Positions 60,995 through 64,000 of a stretch of DNA of 64,000 nt are shown here, piece after piece. Made by a program: the position numbers and the translations under genes. The notes beneath the pieces were generated by a model. That model was not told where the DNA came from. It saw nothing but the letters and a program-made list of their open reading frames with translations, and did not search any database. How positions within the stretch are numbered: the first letter of the stretch is position 1; each line of letters begins with the position of its first letter. The stretch is from Brevundimonas variabilis (lineage in GTDB: Bacteria > Pseudomonadota > Alphaproteobacteria > Caulobacterales > Caulobacteraceae), in assembly GCF_014199945.1 (NCBI RefSeq), contig NZ_JACHOR010000004.1, positions 124,001 to 188,000 of the forward strand. Reading direction: 5' to 3'.

Positions 60995-63379
60995 GTGAGT
61001 CACAGTGCACAGTCTTCGTTCGACAAGGTGACGGCCCTGGCGGCCGCCATCTTCGACGCGCCGCTTTCGTTCGTCACGCTCCTGAACGAGGACCGGGCGG
61101 TCCTGCGCGGACAGTCCGGCCTGGAGGTCATTACCCTGCCGCGCGAGCAGAGCATGGGGGCCCAGCTGGCGAAGCAGGGACCGGGCGGCCTGATCTTCAT
61201 TCCGGACGCCACCCTGGACGCACACGGATGCGATCATGTGTTTGTCAGGGGCGCGCCTTTCGTGCGGTGGTTTGTCGGGGCCACAGTCTGTACCCCCGAC
61301 GGGATTCCGGTCGGTGCCCTGAGCGTGATGGACACGGTGGTCGATCGCGCACCCCCGAGCGACTCCCAAGTCGCCCAGCTCCGGCTGCTGGCAGAGATGG
61401 CCGGTGATGCGGTGGCACAGGAGCAGCGGCTGCGCGCCAAGGCGGCCCAGCTGAAGATGTTGCGCATGGCCGAGACCGTGTCCGGCGTCGGTCAGTGGCA
61501 TGTGGACCTGGAAACCTCGACCATTACCTGGTCCGACGAGATCTACCGGATCCACGGGCTGGACCGGGAAACCTTCCAGCCGGATCGCAAGTCCATCCTG
61601 GCGCTGTATCCCGAAGAGGACCGCGCGCGGCTGAACGGCCTGATCCAGGCGGCCGTGGAGGCCGGCCAGGGCTATGAGTTCGTCACGCCGATCGACCGGA
61701 CCGACGGGGCGCGGCGTCTGGTGGCGACCGAGGCGGTGGTGCAAACCGATGTGACCGGCCGGCCGGCCGCACTGTTCGGGATCATGCGGGACGTCACGGA
61801 AGAGCGCGAGGCCCTGGACCGGCTGAGCCGGTCCGAAGCGCGCTATCGCCTGCTGGCGGACCATATGGGGGACGTCATCACCCGGATCCTGCCGAACGGG
61901 CAGGGAATCTACATCAGCCCGGCCTGTCACGCGCTGGTCGGCTGGACGCCCGAGGAAATGGCGGCGCAACCGAGTGAGGCCTTTGTCCACCCCGATGATC
62001 ACGAGGCCCTGTGGGCCGCGACCCAGCGCGGCGTGGCCGGGCAGGGCACCCAGCGGATGGAGTATCGGCTCCGGCACAAGGCCGGGCATTTCGTCTGGGT
62101 GGAAGGCAATCTCCAGCCGGTTCCCGACGGGAACGGCGGCGTACAGGAACTGGTCGTCGTCATTCGCGACGTTTCCGAGCGAAAGGCGCTGGAAACCGAA
62201 CTGATCGAGGCGCGGGACCGGGCCGAGGCGGGGTGCCGGTCGAAGACGGAGTTCCTGGCGAACATGAGCCACGAGCTCAGGACGCCCCTGACCAGTGTGA
62301 TCGGCTTTTCGGAGCTCCTGCAGGCCAGTCAGGCGCTGCCGGACCTGGAGCGCCGCCACGCCGACCGGATCGCGATGTCGTCGAAGGCGCTTCTGGGCGT
62401 GATCAACGACATCCTCGACTATTCCAAGCTGGAAGCGGCCAGTGTGGTGCTGGACCAGACCGCCTTCGATCCCTCGGCCCTGGCGCGCGGTGCGGCAGAC
62501 ATCGTCGAGGCTCAGTGCGGGCTCAAGGGACTGGATCTTCGGGTCGAGATTGCCCCGGACATGCCTGCCGGCCTGGTGGGCGACGAGGGCCGCCTGAGGC
62601 AGGTGCTGCTGAACCTGCTGTCCAATGCGGTGAAGTTCACCACGGAGGGCTCTGTCACCCTGTCGGCCGGCTGGCGGGCGGGCGAGGGCGGGCGCGGCAT
62701 GCTGGGCCTCTCCGTGCTGGACACCGGCATCGGCGTTGCGCCGGAAAAGATGGCCCTGCTGTTCGAGCGGTTCAGCCAGGCGGATGCATCCACCACGCGG
62801 GTCTATGGCGGGACGGGGCTGGGCCTGTCGATCTCGCGCCGGCTGGTGCGCCTGATGGGCGGCGAGATCGATGTGGAATCGACGCCGGGATCCGGATCAC
62901 GGTTCTCGATCGAGATTCCCGTGGGGGTGGCCGAGCATCAGCCGGCGGGACGGGCTGCAGAGCCCGAGCCTGTCGCCCTGCCGGCGCGGGCGCGCATCCT
63001 GATGGCCGATGACGCCCCAGCCAACCGCGAACTGGTGTCCGCCATCCTGGCGACCCAGGACGTCAGGCTGGACACCGTCTGCGATGGTCGGCAGGCGCTG
63101 GAGGCGGCCTGCGGCGGGGGCTATGACCTGATCCTGATGGACGTCCAGATGCCCGTCATGGACGGGATCCAGGCCACGCGGGCCATCCGTGCCCTGCCTG
63201 GACCGGCCGGGGCGGTCCCGATCCTGGCCCTGACGGCCAATGTGCAGACCGAACAGATCACCCAGTGCCTGGACGCCGGGATGGACGGCCATCTGGGCAA
63301 GCCGATCCATGTCGCCGAACTGCTGATCAAGGTCGCAGAAACGCTGGGCGGTCTCGCAGAAGCGTCCCGGGCCGCCTGA
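60995..63379 (+). CDS. Hybrid sensor histidine kinase/response regulator
   Basis: 794 residues, no membrane segment. GAF domain about 10-140 (FVTLLNEDRAVLRGQSGL; VGALSVMD), two PAS domains about 150-275 and 280-400 (GVGQWHVDLETSTITWSDEIYRIHG; YRLLADHMGDVITRILPNGQGIYISPACHALVGW), HisKA with FLANMSHELRTPLTSVIGFSELL, HATPase (NLLSNAVKFT, LDTGIGVAPEKMALLFERFSQAD, GTGLGLSISRRLV), and a C-terminal receiver with D in ILMDVQMPVMDGIQATRAI. A soluble sensor of unknown stimulus, with no cognate regulator adjacent. GTG 60995 has GGGGGAG upstream. Confidence 0.95.
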   Translation: MSHSAQSSFDKVTALAAAIFDAPLSFVTLLNEDRAVLRGQSGLEVITLPREQSMGAQLAKQGPGGLIFIPDATLDAHGCDHVFVRGAPFVRWFVGATVCTPDGIPVGALSVMDTVVDRAPPSDSQVAQLRLLAEMAGDAVAQEQRLRAKAAQLKMLRMAETVSGVGQWHVDLETSTITWSDEIYRIHGLDRETFQPDRKSILALYPEEDRARLNGLIQAAVEAGQGYEFVTPIDRTDGARRLVATEAVVQTDVTGRPAALFGIMRDVTEEREALDRLSRSEARYRLLADHMGDVITRILPNGQGIYISPACHALVGWTPEEMAAQPSEAFVHPDDHEALWAATQRGVAGQGTQRMEYRLRHKAGHFVWVEGNLQPVPDGNGGVQELVVVIRDVSERKALETELIEARDRAEAGCRSKTEFLANMSHELRTPLTSVIGFSELLQASQALPDLERRHADRIAMSSKALLGVINDILDYSKLEAASVVLDQTAFDPSALARGAADIVEAQCGLKGLDLRVEIAPDMPAGLVGDEGRLRQVLLNLLSNAVKFTTEGSVTLSAGWRAGEGGRGMLGLSVLDTGIGVAPEKMALLFERFSQADASTTRVYGGTGLGLSISRRLVRLMGGEIDVESTPGSGSRFSIEIPVGVAEHQPAGRAAEPEPVALPARARILMADDAPANRELVSAILATQDVRLDTVCDGRQALEAACGGGYDLILMDVQMPVMDGIQATRAIRALPGPAGAVPILALTANVQTEQITQCLDAGMDGHLGKPIHVAELLIKVAETLGGLAEASRAA

Positions 63380-63500
63380 TCCGCGCGTACGTCGGCGCGA
63401 ACGCTCCGCGCCGAGGCCAGAAACACGTGCCAATTCAGGGCGCCGACAGATTGTCGACCCGACTTTCCAGCCCAGGGTCGCTGGTCGGGTAGTTTTCGGC

Positions 63501-63911
63501 ATGACCGGAAATACCGACAGAGACAACGAGATCTGGCTGGAGGCGTACATGACGACGCTCAAGGGCGTCGCCGACGAGTCGCTCGGACACCTGGCCGTCA
63601 GATCGAAGACACCCGCCGATACGGCCGAGATCGATCGCCGGGCGCGGGCCATCTACAACCTCGCGCGTGCCGCCCGGATGGTCGCGGCCGCGCGTCGGAA
63701 ACCCGGAACCCGTGTCGAGGATCGAGAGGACGAGATGCGTGACGACGACGACCCCGATGAATCCCGCGCCGAGGCCCGCGAGCGGATCGACGGATCCCTG
63801 CGATCCCGTCTCGAGCATGTGCGAGCCTGGGTGGAGCGCGGATGCCTGGATGCAGGCCTTGAGCGACCGCACCCGGACGGAGGGTACGGACTGGATCCGG
63901 GGCCTTCATAG
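63501..63911 (+). CDS. Small protein before terminase (possible TerS)
   Basis: 136 residues: a helical N-terminal part (NEIWLEAYMTTLKGVADESLGHLAVRSKTPADTAEIDRRARAIYNLARAARMVAAARRK), an acidic, Asp-rich linker (EDREDEMRDDDDPDES), and a basic helical C-terminus. It lies immediately upstream of, and overlaps, a terminase large subunit. Position, size and charge fit a small terminase or DNA-packaging helper (GTA gene g1 type), but there is no sequence motif to prove it. Confidence 0.55.
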   Translation: MTGNTDRDNEIWLEAYMTTLKGVADESLGHLAVRSKTPADTAEIDRRARAIYNLARAARMVAAARRKPGTRVEDREDEMRDDDDPDESRAEARERIDGSLRSRLEHVRAWVERGCLDAGLERPHPDGGYGLDPGPS

Positions 63912-64000
63912 CCATCAGATCCCGCCGATGCAGGCCTGGCGAACCTGGCTGCTGCTGGGCGGGCGGGGATCGGGCAAGACGCTGGCCGGGGCGACCTGGC
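63850..64000 (+). CDS. Phage/GTA terminase large subunit (partial)
   Basis: Frame open to the window end with start ATG at 63850 (or 63817), overlapping the previous gene by 62 bp. After about 25 residues comes IPPMQAWRTWLLLGGRGSGKTLAGATW, which contains the Walker A (GGRGSGKT) and the WLLxGGRGSGKT pattern of terminase large subunits such as those of gene transfer agents. This ATPase would translocate DNA into capsids. The remaining packaging and head genes would lie downstream, outside this window. Confidence 0.72.
   Translation, partial: MQALSDRTRTEGTDWIRGLHSHQIPPMQAWRTWLLLGGRGSGKTLAGATW

Overview
The window is GC-rich alphaproteobacterial chromosome, and the gene content points to Caulobacterales, most likely Brevundimonas or a close relative. 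Evidence: CtrA with D51 and a C-terminal Ala-Ala, a MucR regulator, several DUF2336 proteins, a dcw end ddl-ftsQ-ftsA-ftsZ with lpxC close by, a short S4 protein of alphaproteobacterial type, and GANTC (CcrM) sites grouped in the ctrA and ftsZ upstream regions. The species is an inference. I found no rRNA, tRNA or CRISPR array.

Layout. 1-0.5 kb: end of a toxin-antitoxin pair (PIN toxin). 0.6-10.5 kb: ddl, ftsQ, ftsA, a large TonB-dependent receptor lying between ftsA and ftsZ, then ftsZ and lpxC. 10.5-14.7 kb (minus): SnoaL-like protein, AraC regulator, and an overlapping lgt-midA-pgeF operon. 14.8-23.2 kb: ubiK-like, YbjN, proC, an OmpR/EnvZ-type two-component pair, ilvE, sodB, a metallo-hydrolase, a vapBC pair, and two clusters of REP-like palindromic repeats. 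23.4-30 kb: rpsD, a Ycf48-like protein, small lipoproteins, then a minus-strand run bolA - degenerate aldo/keto reductase - grxD - thioesterase, and GNAT-radC.

30-35.3 kb (plus): a WecG-type glycosyltransferase, a CinA N-terminal-type protein, then the most striking locus: a LOV-HTH blue-light transcription factor, a xanthorhodopsin-like proton pump and a Blh-type beta-carotene dioxygenase that would make its retinal, followed by an IspZ-like membrane protein. A palindrome between the regulator and the rhodopsin has the CTTTAG core I recall from the EL222 LOV-HTH operator, so the locus may be a self-contained circuit in which blue light induces the pump and its chromophore.

35.3-44.7 kb: fliI-fliJ behind a CtrA-type box, a GH10 xylanase, a methyltransferase, a DUF2336 protein, esterases, and ctrA with a divergent DnaA-domain-IV-like gene (HdaB-like) overlapping a DUF6456 gene. 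44.8-50.8 kb: LytTR regulator, TSUP transporter, and an iron locus (Fiu/PiuA-like receptor plus PKHD hydroxylase) behind two matching dyads, then cysK. 50.9-55 kb: two more DUF2336 genes flanking mucR, plus a proline-rich exported protein. 55-57.6 kb (minus): NMT1/THI5-type ABC importer. 57.6-58.6 kb: about 1 kb with strong hairpins and at most one small gene. 58.6-64 kb: Uup-type ABC-F ATPase, YcgN-like cysteine-cluster protein, a hybrid histidine kinase, and at the right edge a small protein overlapping a terminase large subunit that runs out of the window, probably the start of a gene transfer agent or prophage packaging cluster.

Two themes link the window: cell-cycle control (ctrA, ftsZ, fliIJ, mucR, DnaA-like gene, CtrA/GANTC sites) and light/envelope physiology (LOV-rhodopsin-Blh, TonB receptors, peptidoglycan and lipid A genes).
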